NCBI GenBank assembly: GCA_041586615.1
Contig: JBFGZS010000012.1
Coordinates: forward strand, 16,684-80,683
DNA from: Motiliproteus sp041586615
Lineage (GTDB): Bacteria; Pseudomonadota; Gammaproteobacteria; Pseudomonadales; Balneatricaceae
Direction of reading: 5' to 3'
Length of the DNA: 64,000 bases
The notes beneath the pieces were generated by a model. It did no database searches. It saw only the letters and a program-made list of their open reading frames with translations, and was not told the DNA's origin. Made by a program: the position numbers and the translations under genes. Positions 1-7,386 of the stretch are shown piece after piece; within the stretch, counting starts at the first letter, position 1; each line of letters starts with the position of its first letter.

Positions 1-1245
1 ACCCCAAACACCCTGCAACGACCGGCGGCCATGACGGCGGCACTCGCGGACGACCGGGACAGCCTGAATCCTGGCGACAAGTCGGTACTGATCATCGAAG
101 ATGACCGCGCCTTTGCCCGGATTCTGGTCGATCTATCGCGGAAAAAGGGTTACCCGGCGCTGGCCGCATTGCAGGGTAGCCAGGGGCTACAGCTGGCGCT
201 GGAGTATCAGCCCAGCGCCATTATTCTGGACCTGGGGCTGCCCGATATCGGCGGGCGGCAGGTACTCAAGCAGCTGAAACAGAACATCAAGACACGCCAT
301 ATTCCGGTACATATTCTCTCCGCCGAAGATAAAGACAGCGATCTGTTGCAGATGGGGGCCATGGGCTTTCTGACCAAACCGGTGTCCGGAGAGGTAATCA
401 ACAGCCTGTTCGCCAAGATAGAGGGCTTACTGCAGGAACCGATCAAACAGCTGCTGCTGGTGGAGGATGACAGCAGTAACCGCCAAGCGGTCATACGTCT
501 GATCGGTAATCAAGATGTTGATATCTGTGCGGTGCGCACCGGCCAGGAGGCACATGAAAAACTGTTAAGCAGCGTTTTCGACTGTATAATTCTGGACCTG
601 TCGCTGCCTGATATCAGTGGCTTCGATCTGTTAGACCAGCTCAGCCAGGATAGCGCTATCGTCTTGCCGCCCATCGTGGTTTACACCGGTCGCGACCTGA
701 CCCCGGAGGAGTATAAGCGGCTCAACGAATACACCCGCAGTATCGTGATCAAAGGGGCCAGCTCGCCGGAGCGCTTGCTGGATGAAACCACCCTATTCCT
801 GCACAGCGTGGAGTCCTCCCTGCCCCATGACCAACGTACGATCATCCAGATGCTGTACAATTCGGAACAGCAGTTGCAGGGACGCAAGATTCTGCTAGTG
901 GACGATGACCTGCGCAACACCTATGCCCTGTCCCGAGCGTTGAGTGAGCAGGGGTTGGAGGTCAGCATGGCGGATAACGGCGAGCTTGCCCTGCAGAAAC
1001 TGGCGGAGGAGGATATCGAACTGGTGCTGATGGATATCATGATGCCGGTGATGGATGGCTATGAAGCGATGCGCAGGATCCGCCAGCAGGCACGCTTTAA
1101 AAAATTGCCGATTATTGCCCTGACGGCGAAGGCAATGCTCGAGGACCGCACGAAATGTATCGAAGCGGGCGCCAATGACTATTGCACCAAACCGGTGGAG
1201 ATCGACCGGCTTATGTCCATGATGAGAGTATGGCTGTTCAGATGA
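1..1245 (+). CDS. C-terminal part of a hybrid histidine kinase with three receiver domains (5' end outside window)
   Basis: The reading frame is open from base 1, so the first ATG at 31 is probably not a start and the gene continues upstream. What is visible is three consecutive receiver (REC) domains. Counting from that ATG, they lie near residues 17-130, 140-260 and 288-404. Each has the acidic pair (IIEDD, LVEDD, LVDDD), a phospho-acceptor Asp (LDLGLPD, LDLSLPD, MDIMMPVMDG) and a lysine near the end (KPVS, KGAS, KPVE). The second lacks the usual KP and is the most divergent. A kinase core followed by three REC domains, next to cheR and cheB, is a known layout for large sensor kinases of chemosensory-like clusters; the kinase core itself is not in view. 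The stop codon overlaps the next start as ATGA. A free-standing triple receiver is the alternative, but the open frame argues against it. Confidence 0.8.
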   Translation, partial: TPNTLQRPAAMTAALADDRDSLNPGDKSVLIIEDDRAFARILVDLSRKKGYPALAALQGSQGLQLALEYQPSAIILDLGLPDIGGRQVLKQLKQNIKTRHIPVHILSAEDKDSDLLQMGAMGFLTKPVSGEVINSLFAKIEGLLQEPIKQLLLVEDDSSNRQAVIRLIGNQDVDICAVRTGQEAHEKLLSSVFDCIILDLSLPDISGFDLLDQLSQDSAIVLPPIVVYTGRDLTPEEYKRLNEYTRSIVIKGASSPERLLDETTLFLHSVESSLPHDQRTIIQMLYNSEQQLQGRKILLVDDDLRNTYALSRALSEQGLEVSMADNGELALQKLAEEDIELVLMDIMMPVMDGYEAMRRIRQQARFKKLPIIALTAKAMLEDRTKCIEAGANDYCTKPVEIDRLMSMMRVWLFR

Positions 1246-2090
1246 TGCAAACCGTTAAAGAACTGGAAATACTGGAGATCGATCTGTTTCTGGAGGCGAT
1301 TTCTCGCCGCTACGGTTACGACTTTCGCCATTATGCGCAGGCCTCCCTGAAGCGTCGTATCAAACAGAGCATGCAGCGCGCCGGAGTCAGCCGGGTGGCC
1401 GATCTGATTCCGTTGATCTTGCATGAGAAGGCGTTCTTTGACAGTTTTTTGAAGGATATGTCGGTCACCGTTACCAGCATGTTCCGGGACCCCAGCTTTT
1501 TTGCGATGCTCCGGGAACAGATCGTTCCGGTCTTGAAGACCTACCCCTTTATCAAGATCTGGCATGCCGGTTGCGCGACCGGCGAAGAGGTGTATTCCTT
1601 GGCGATTCTGCTCAAGGAAGAGGGCCTCTACGAACGCACGCAACTCTACGCCACCGATTACAACAACCACTCGCTGGCTGTCGCCAAGGAGGGGATCTAC
1701 CCCCTCAAGCAGCTGCAGGAATACAGTGAGAATTATATCCGCGCGGGGGGCAAGGGCACTTTTTCCGATTATTATCACGCCAAATACGGCGCGGCAAAAA
1801 TGCATGAGGCGCTGAAGGAAAATGTCACCTTTGCCAACCATAATCTGGCCAGCGACGGTGTCTTTGGTGAGATGCAGATGATTATATGCCGCAATGTGCT
1901 GATCTATTTCGATCAGCAGTTGCAGAACCGGGTGTTGAATCTGTTTGACGCCAGTTTATGCCCGCGCGGCTTTCTGTGTCTGGGCACTAACGAGTCGCTG
2001 AGATTCTCCTCGGTTCAGGATCGGTTTGAAAAGCTAACGCCGAAAGAAAAGATCTATCGGCAGAAACGGAGTCACCAGGGTGAAGGTTAA
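1242..2090 (+). CDS. CheR-type protein-glutamate O-methyltransferase
   Basis: This 282-residue protein should transfer a methyl group from S-adenosylmethionine to glutamate side chains of a receptor-like protein in the cytoplasm. It has the N-terminal helical CheR domain (about residues 5-60) and then the Rossmann-type methyltransferase domain with the SAM loop GCATGEEVYS. Other conserved stretches are VTSMFRDPSFF, ATDYNN and IICRNVLIYFD. The start at 1242 gives an ATGA overlap with the upstream kinase; in-frame ATGs at 1230 and 1182 are alternatives. It has no C-terminal pentapeptide tether or TPR extension. With no MCP gene nearby, its substrate may be the membrane portion of the upstream hybrid kinase, which is inference. 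CheB lies 4.6 kb downstream in the same run of genes. Confidence 0.93.
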   Translation: MMQTVKELEILEIDLFLEAISRRYGYDFRHYAQASLKRRIKQSMQRAGVSRVADLIPLILHEKAFFDSFLKDMSVTVTSMFRDPSFFAMLREQIVPVLKTYPFIKIWHAGCATGEEVYSLAILLKEEGLYERTQLYATDYNNHSLAVAKEGIYPLKQLQEYSENYIRAGGKGTFSDYYHAKYGAAKMHEALKENVTFANHNLASDGVFGEMQMIICRNVLIYFDQQLQNRVLNLFDASLCPRGFLCLGTNESLRFSSVQDRFEKLTPKEKIYRQKRSHQGEG

Positions 2091-4194
2091 GGCGTCTATA
2101 AACCCGCCGTGCCGACCCGCCGAGGTCCTGCCAAAGATTCTGGCGGTGGATGACCGGCCTGAAAACCTTCACTCCCTGAAGCGGATCCTCAGCGATGTGC
2201 AGGCCCAGGTCATCGCGGTGCCCTCGGGGCAAGAGGCCCTGGCGCAGATCCTGCGTCATGATTTCGCGCTGATTCTGCTGGATGTGATGATGCCGGAGAT
2301 GGACGGGTTTGAAACGGCGGCGCTGATTCGCGATCATCGGGCCAGCCAGCAGATTCCCATTATCTTCGTGACGGCGGCAGACCGCGATCAGAGCTACGAG
2401 GATAAGGGCTATAACCTCGGCGCGGTTGATTATCTGTTCAAGCCTATTCAACCGCATATCCTGCTCAGCAAGGTACGGGTCTTTATGGATCAGGCCAACC
2501 AGCAACAGCAGCTGGTTCAGAATCTGCGTGAAATCCAGCGCTTACAAGATAGTCATGCGGTACTGCTACACTCGGTCAGCGAAGGCATTCTCAGCCTCGA
2601 CGTGGATGGACGCATCACCTTTGCCAATTCGGCGGCGCCCGGCTTACTGGGCATCGAGCCGGGGCAACTGGAGGGACGTTACCTGACCGACTTCCTGCTG
2701 CTGGCCGAAGACCGCCCGGCCGATAGCCACTGGCTCAGCCATAGCCTCTACCCGCATTGCCGCGAGAACCGGGGGGGCTCCTATGATCAGCACTGGTTTC
2801 GGCATGCCCGGGGGCACCGGTTTCCGATTGAGTACACGGTCAGCCCCCTGAATGAGCGACCCGATCAATTTACCGGCGTGGTGCTGGTGTTTCAGGATAT
2901 CAGCGAACGCAAGGAGCGGGAGGTACTGGAGCTGGCCAACAAACACAAATCCACTTTTTTGGCCAACATCAGCCATGAATTGCGCTCCCCACTCCACAGC
3001 CTGCTGATTCTGGCCAAGCGGTTGGCGGCCAATACCGAAGGTAATCTGCAGGCCGATCAGATCAAGGCGGCGACGGTGATTCAGCGCGAGGGACAGGACC
3101 TGCTGCATCTGATCAACGACATCCTGGATCTGTCCAAAGTGGAGGCTGGAAAAATGGCCATGCACTGGGACGAGGCGCCCATCGCCGCGATGCTGCAGCA
3201 TCTGGAAAGTCAGTTTACCCCGTTGGCCGTCGAGAAAGGCCTCGCCTGCCATTGGGATCTGAGCGCTGGCGTTCCGGACAGCCTGCATACCGACCGTCTG
3301 CGGTTACAGCAGGTGCTCAAAAATCTGTTGGCCAACGCCATCAAGTTTACCACTCAGGGCCGCGTGTCGCTCAGAATTAGCCGGGTGGGTCGCGGCGAAA
3401 CCGAGGCGATCGCCTTTGCGGTATCCGATACCGGCATCGGCATCGCCGCCGCCAAGCAGGTAGAGATATTCGATGACTTTCAACAGGTTGACGTGGCCAT
3501 TAATCGCCACTACGAGGGCACGGGACTGGGGCTGGCCATCTGCCGGGAATTGACCCGTCTACTGGGCGGCCACCTTAGCGTGCAAAGCGCACTGGGCCAG
3601 GGTAGCTGCTTTACCCTGTATCTGCCCTTACAGCCCCCCGCGGACGGCGCCGGGCTCGAGCAACCGGATAAGCTGCCGCTGATACTACCGGCGAACAGAA
3701 CCCGGGCCCCAGCACGCCAGCCCCAGCCGGTGACGCCGGATCAGTGGCTTGACATAGCGCCGCGCCTGGCCGAACTGGCGCCCGGTAGAAACCTGTTGCT
3801 GCTGGATAGTGATATGCGCAACAGCTTTACCCTGGCCGCATGGCTGCGGCGTCACGGTTTTCGTGTGATCAAAGCCGACAGTTATGCCAGTGCCCTGGCC
3901 ACGCTGGAACAGGAGCCCCAGGTGGACCTGTTGCTCCTGGCCCTTATGCCGCCGTCCCCGGCAGCGCAGCAGCTAGTGACCCTGATCCGCGCCCGTCAAG
4001 GTCAGCAGTCCGCTGCCGTTATCCTGATGCGCGATCCGCAGCAGCCGGATCACGCCGACACGGGCCTGCAACAGTGCGCTGATGCCTGTGTGCTGAAGCC
4101 GCTGGCGACCACCCAGCTGCTGACACCATTAACCGCATGCCTCGAGGCCATGCCTACCCCGGTGGCCCCGGTAGTAAGAGAGATAAATAAATGA
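2080..4194 (+). CDS. REC-PAS-histidine kinase with C-terminal pseudoreceiver
   Basis: A 704-residue soluble sensor kinase with a GTG start overlapping the end of cheR by 11 bases. Domains in order: REC (about 18-135, phospho-acceptor D68 in LLDVMMPEMDG), PAS (about 160-275), HisKA with H299 in ISHELRSPLHS, and HATPase with an N box (NAIKFT), G1 (DTGIGI), F box and G2 (GTGLGLAI). The C-terminal domain (about 565-690) folds by pattern like a receiver: it starts LLLLDSDMRN and ends with a KP motif. However, the residue in the phospho-acceptor position is Ala (about 621, in LLALMPP), so it cannot accept phosphate in the usual way. The N-terminal REC puts this kinase under control of another kinase, most likely the upstream hybrid. 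No membrane segment is seen. Confidence 0.9.
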   Translation: MKVKASINPPCRPAEVLPKILAVDDRPENLHSLKRILSDVQAQVIAVPSGQEALAQILRHDFALILLDVMMPEMDGFETAALIRDHRASQQIPIIFVTAADRDQSYEDKGYNLGAVDYLFKPIQPHILLSKVRVFMDQANQQQQLVQNLREIQRLQDSHAVLLHSVSEGILSLDVDGRITFANSAAPGLLGIEPGQLEGRYLTDFLLLAEDRPADSHWLSHSLYPHCRENRGGSYDQHWFRHARGHRFPIEYTVSPLNERPDQFTGVVLVFQDISERKEREVLELANKHKSTFLANISHELRSPLHSLLILAKRLAANTEGNLQADQIKAATVIQREGQDLLHLINDILDLSKVEAGKMAMHWDEAPIAAMLQHLESQFTPLAVEKGLACHWDLSAGVPDSLHTDRLRLQQVLKNLLANAIKFTTQGRVSLRISRVGRGETEAIAFAVSDTGIGIAAAKQVEIFDDFQQVDVAINRHYEGTGLGLAICRELTRLLGGHLSVQSALGQGSCFTLYLPLQPPADGAGLEQPDKLPLILPANRTRAPARQPQPVTPDQWLDIAPRLAELAPGRNLLLLDSDMRNSFTLAAWLRRHGFRVIKADSYASALATLEQEPQVDLLLLALMPPSPAAQQLVTLIRARQGQQSAAVILMRDPQQPDHADTGLQQCADACVLKPLATTQLLTPLTACLEAMPTPVAPVVREINK

Positions 4195-6608
4195 TTCACG
4201 TGCAACGCTCCAAGATTCTGGTGGTGGATGATAAAGCGGACAACCTTTATGTCATGGACACCTTGCTGAAAGATTGCGAGGTCGAGGTCTTTCTGGCGCA
4301 ATCGGGTAATGAGGCGCTGTCCCTCACCCTGCACCACCGCTTTGCACTGATCTTGCTGGATGTACAGATGCCGGGGATGGATGGCTTCGAAACAGCCGGC
4401 CTGATCCGCCAGGATGAAGAGACGCGCAAAATCCCCATTATTTTCTTGACCGCCCTGAGCACGGATCAGCCCTATGTGCTGCAGGGGTACGAGTCCGGCG
4501 CGGTCGATTACCTGGTCAAACCGGTGGATACGGCCATCCTGTTGAATAAAATCGAGGTATTTCTGTCCTTGGACCGTTACCAGCAACAGCTGGCAGCGCT
4601 GAATCAACAACATCAGCTGTTGCTCGATTGTGCGGGAGAGGGAATCCTGGGCGTCGACCCCTCGGGACACATCCACTTTAGCAACAAGGTGGCGGGGCAG
4701 CTTCTGAGCGCGTCGGAGCAGCAGCTACGCGGCGCTCATCTGCATGAACTGCTGTATGGCGAGCAGGAGGAGGTGCCGGCCTGGGAGCAGTCGCCGGTCT
4801 ATATGGCGTACCAGGATGGGCAACCCTACCGGGTCCATGACGGGCTGTTTTGGGGCCGCGACCGGCGGCCTATTCCGGTGGACTATACCAGCACGCTGCT
4901 CGCCGATGCATACGGTGACTTTGCCGGTGGCGTGATTATTTTTCAGGATATCACCCAGCGCAAAAAGACCGAGCAGAAACTGCTGGACCTGGCGCAGTAT
5001 GACCCCCTGACCGGGCTCGCCAACCGCGTCCTGTTTCAGGATTTTCTGTCCCTGTCGATTGCCCGGGCCCAGCGGCGCAAGAGCCATATGGCGCTATTAC
5101 TGCTGGATCTCGACCACTTTAAAGATATTAACGATACCTTGGGGCACGATACCGGCGATCAGCTGCTGCAAAGTGTCGCCCAACGTATTCAGTTCAGCGT
5201 CAGCGGCAAGCCCGTAGAATCCGATCTGGGCGACGGCGAGGCCCACCTGCTGAAAAGTGTCGCCCAGCGCCTGAAAAACAACCTCCGGCGTAGCGACCTG
5301 GTGGCCCGCCTGGGGGGCGATGAGTTTGCTATCGTGCTCGATGAGATCGCCCAGCCCCAGGACGCCGGTATCGTGGCAAACAAGATCCTGAGTGCGCTGG
5401 CGCCCCCGCATCAGTTGGGCCGCTACAAAGTGTTTATCAGCCCGAGTATCGGCATTGCCTCCTACCCAGGCTGCAGCGCCGACGCCGGGGAACTGATAAA
5501 AGCGGCCGATACCGCCCTTTATCAGGCCAAGGCGCAGGGCCGCAATAATTACCAGTTCTATGCCCCCGAAATGCATCGCTCAGCCATGGAAAGAATGCGC
5601 CTGGAGCAGGATCTACGCTACGCCGTCGAGCGCCAGCAACTAAGCCTGCACTATCAGCCCCAGGTCGACCTGGTCAGTGGTCAGATGATCGGTATCGAGG
5701 TGCTGTTACGCTGGCGCCACCCGGAGATGGGGATGATCAGTCCGAACAAGTTTATTCCCCTGGCCGAGCGGACAGGCACCATTCTCGGGCTTGGCGAATG
5801 GGTATTGGATAAGGCCTGCCGGCAATTTCAACGGTGGCGACAAGAGGGCTTGGTCAGCGATAAGGTGATGCTGGCGGTCAATATCTCCAGCCGGCAGCTG
5901 ACCCGGGATGCGGGTGCGGCAGCCATTCAGGCCGCTCTAGCGCAGTGTGACCTGCCCCCGGCCAGCCTCAATATCGAGCTGACAGAAAATGCCCTGATGG
6001 GGGAACAGGACTCCCCTGCCCCGGCCCTGGACAAACTGAGAGCGCTGGGAATACGGGTTTCATTGGATAACTTTGGCACCGGCTACTCCTCCTTCAATCA
6101 AATTCACTGCCTGCCCATCGATTGCCTGAAAGTCGCTCAGCCCTTTGTCAGCAAGATTGGCCAAGACTCAAAAAATGACGCGGTGGTCAAGACCATCATC
6201 GATATGGCCCATACCCTGGGCTTCGGCCTGGTGGCCGAAGGCGTCGAAACGGCGGAGCAGGCCACATTCCTGCAAGCCCATGGCTGTCACCGGGTGCAGG
6301 GGTTCTACATCTGTCCGCCACTCGGTGATCAGATGATGACCCAGCTGCTGAAAAGTCGACTCGATAAGTGCTCCCGGGACCTGTGTACCTGGGATGTATG
6401 TACCCGGGATATGCTTACCCCGGATGCCGCTACCCAGGATGTGCTGACCCAAGAGGTATATACCCAGGATGTGCTTAGCCAAGAGGTATGTACCCCGGAT
6501 ATGCTTAACCAAGATACCGCTACCCGGGATAAAAGCACCCAGGACAAAAGTCCCCAGGAGCGAACGATCACGGAAGAGAGCCTAGCGCGGCGGGAAGAGC
6601 GCTTTTAG
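4191..6608 (+). CDS. REC-PAS-GGDEF-EAL protein, degenerate EAL, repeat tail
   Basis: An 805-residue response regulator with a c-di-GMP output, starting by ATGA overlap with the kinase gene. REC spans about 7-125 (D57), PAS about 140-265, GGDEF about 270-460 and EAL about 475-725. The GGDEF motif is intact at 375-379 and preceded by an RRSD I-site, but the domain carries a 28-residue insertion just before it, bounded by two near copies of LLxSVAQR (5163 and 5247). The EAL domain reads EVL at 503-505, DN instead of DD at 626-627, and LKVA instead of LKID at 646-649. Phosphodiesterase activity is therefore doubtful, while the key Glu and Lys remain. Residues about 727-791 form a tail of five-residue repeats, xTx(D/E)x. 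Likely a diguanylate cyclase or a c-di-GMP-binding scaffold; the catalytic state is inferred. Confidence 0.9.
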   Translation: MIHVQRSKILVVDDKADNLYVMDTLLKDCEVEVFLAQSGNEALSLTLHHRFALILLDVQMPGMDGFETAGLIRQDEETRKIPIIFLTALSTDQPYVLQGYESGAVDYLVKPVDTAILLNKIEVFLSLDRYQQQLAALNQQHQLLLDCAGEGILGVDPSGHIHFSNKVAGQLLSASEQQLRGAHLHELLYGEQEEVPAWEQSPVYMAYQDGQPYRVHDGLFWGRDRRPIPVDYTSTLLADAYGDFAGGVIIFQDITQRKKTEQKLLDLAQYDPLTGLANRVLFQDFLSLSIARAQRRKSHMALLLLDLDHFKDINDTLGHDTGDQLLQSVAQRIQFSVSGKPVESDLGDGEAHLLKSVAQRLKNNLRRSDLVARLGGDEFAIVLDEIAQPQDAGIVANKILSALAPPHQLGRYKVFISPSIGIASYPGCSADAGELIKAADTALYQAKAQGRNNYQFYAPEMHRSAMERMRLEQDLRYAVERQQLSLHYQPQVDLVSGQMIGIEVLLRWRHPEMGMISPNKFIPLAERTGTILGLGEWVLDKACRQFQRWRQEGLVSDKVMLAVNISSRQLTRDAGAAAIQAALAQCDLPPASLNIELTENALMGEQDSPAPALDKLRALGIRVSLDNFGTGYSSFNQIHCLPIDCLKVAQPFVSKIGQDSKNDAVVKTIIDMAHTLGFGLVAEGVETAEQATFLQAHGCHRVQGFYICPPLGDQMMTQLLKSRLDKCSRDLCTWDVCTRDMLTPDAATQDVLTQEVYTQDVLSQEVCTPDMLNQDTATRDKSTQDKSPQERTITEESLARREERF
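6371..6565 (+). repeat. 13 x 15-bp tandem repeat inside the coding sequence
   Basis: Thirteen in-frame 15-bp units, consensus close to TACCCRGGATGTGCT, encode the five-residue repeat at the end of the preceding REC-PAS-GGDEF-EAL protein. Pairs of units repeat at a higher order: units 5-6 resemble 7-8, and units 3-4 resemble 9-10. This points to stepwise duplication. The phase keeps an acidic residue every fifth position, and no EAL homologue needs this segment. Confidence 0.9.
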
Positions 6609-6667
6609 CCGTGTCCTGCTCGTCATCGAAGGTCCGGCAAGAGACGCCGCATCGGAGGTATGAAACG

Positions 6668-7237
6668 ATGTATGAAGCGATCTTGGTGGGCGGGTCGGCG
6701 GGCGCCTTACAGGCCCTACCGCGCCTGCTGCAACAGCTACCGCCCGGTTTTTCTCTGCCGGTGGTGATCGTGCTACACCGCCTGGAGGGCCCTCTGGGGG
6801 TTTTACATCACTATCTTGGCCAGCATTGTGTGCTGCCGGTGATCGAGGTCCAGGATAAGGAGCCGCTGCTGCCCGGACGGGTTTACCTTGCCCCTGCCGG
6901 CTATCATCTGCTGCTGGAAGAGGGCCGCTATTTTAGCCTGTCGATAGATCCACGGGTCAGCTACTCCCGTCCCTCGATCGATGTGCTCTTCGAGAGTGCC
7001 GTGGATGTCTTTGGTAGCCAGCTGGTGGGGGTCATTTTAACCGGTGCCAACTCGGATGGCGCGGTGGGACTGCAACGGCTTAAGGCCGCCGGAGGCTTGG
7101 CGCTGGTTCAGGACCCGGCCAGCGCGGTGGCGGATTTTATGCCCCGGGCCGCCCTGAAGGCGGCGTCGCTCGAGCGCGGGCTTGATCTGGACGCCATAGG
7201 CTCGCTGCTGGCGCAGCTACAGGGCAAGACGTCATGA
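6668..7237 (+). CDS. CheB-type protein-glutamate methylesterase (no receiver)
   Basis: This 189-residue protein is a stand-alone CheB esterase domain that should remove methyl groups added by the CheR encoded upstream. The catalytic triad fits S10 (VGGSAGA), H37 (VLHRLEG) and D130 (ILTGANSDGAVG). The start at 6668 is chosen for the strong GGAGGT Shine-Dalgarno just upstream; the frame is open to 6611, but that stretch does not resemble CheB. It lacks the N-terminal receiver of classical CheB, so its activity is not switched by its own phosphorylation. It may be controlled by docking to one of the separate receiver proteins in the cluster, which is inference. The usual HxP after the catalytic His reads HRL. 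Confidence 0.92.
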   Translation: MYEAILVGGSAGALQALPRLLQQLPPGFSLPVVIVLHRLEGPLGVLHHYLGQHCVLPVIEVQDKEPLLPGRVYLAPAGYHLLLEEGRYFSLSIDPRVSYSRPSIDVLFESAVDVFGSQLVGVILTGANSDGAVGLQRLKAAGGLALVQDPASAVADFMPRAALKAASLERGLDLDAIGSLLAQLQGKTS

Positions 7238-7386
7238 TCATGTCGGCTTCGGTGCAGGGCTGCGCGCGGGATCGGCTAACGGCCTTGGACGTAAGGCACC
7301 GCTATACGATAAAATTACCGGGCAACAGGCCTCGCCAGGCTGACCCTCATCCCGTCCAGATAAACAAAGCGTAGGTATATTACACC

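Noticed and set aside
6329..6571. Minus-strand frame rich in Ser, Val and Trp over the 15-bp repeats
   Set aside because: It is only the antisense reading of the coding repeat; the + frame belongs to a well-supported protein.
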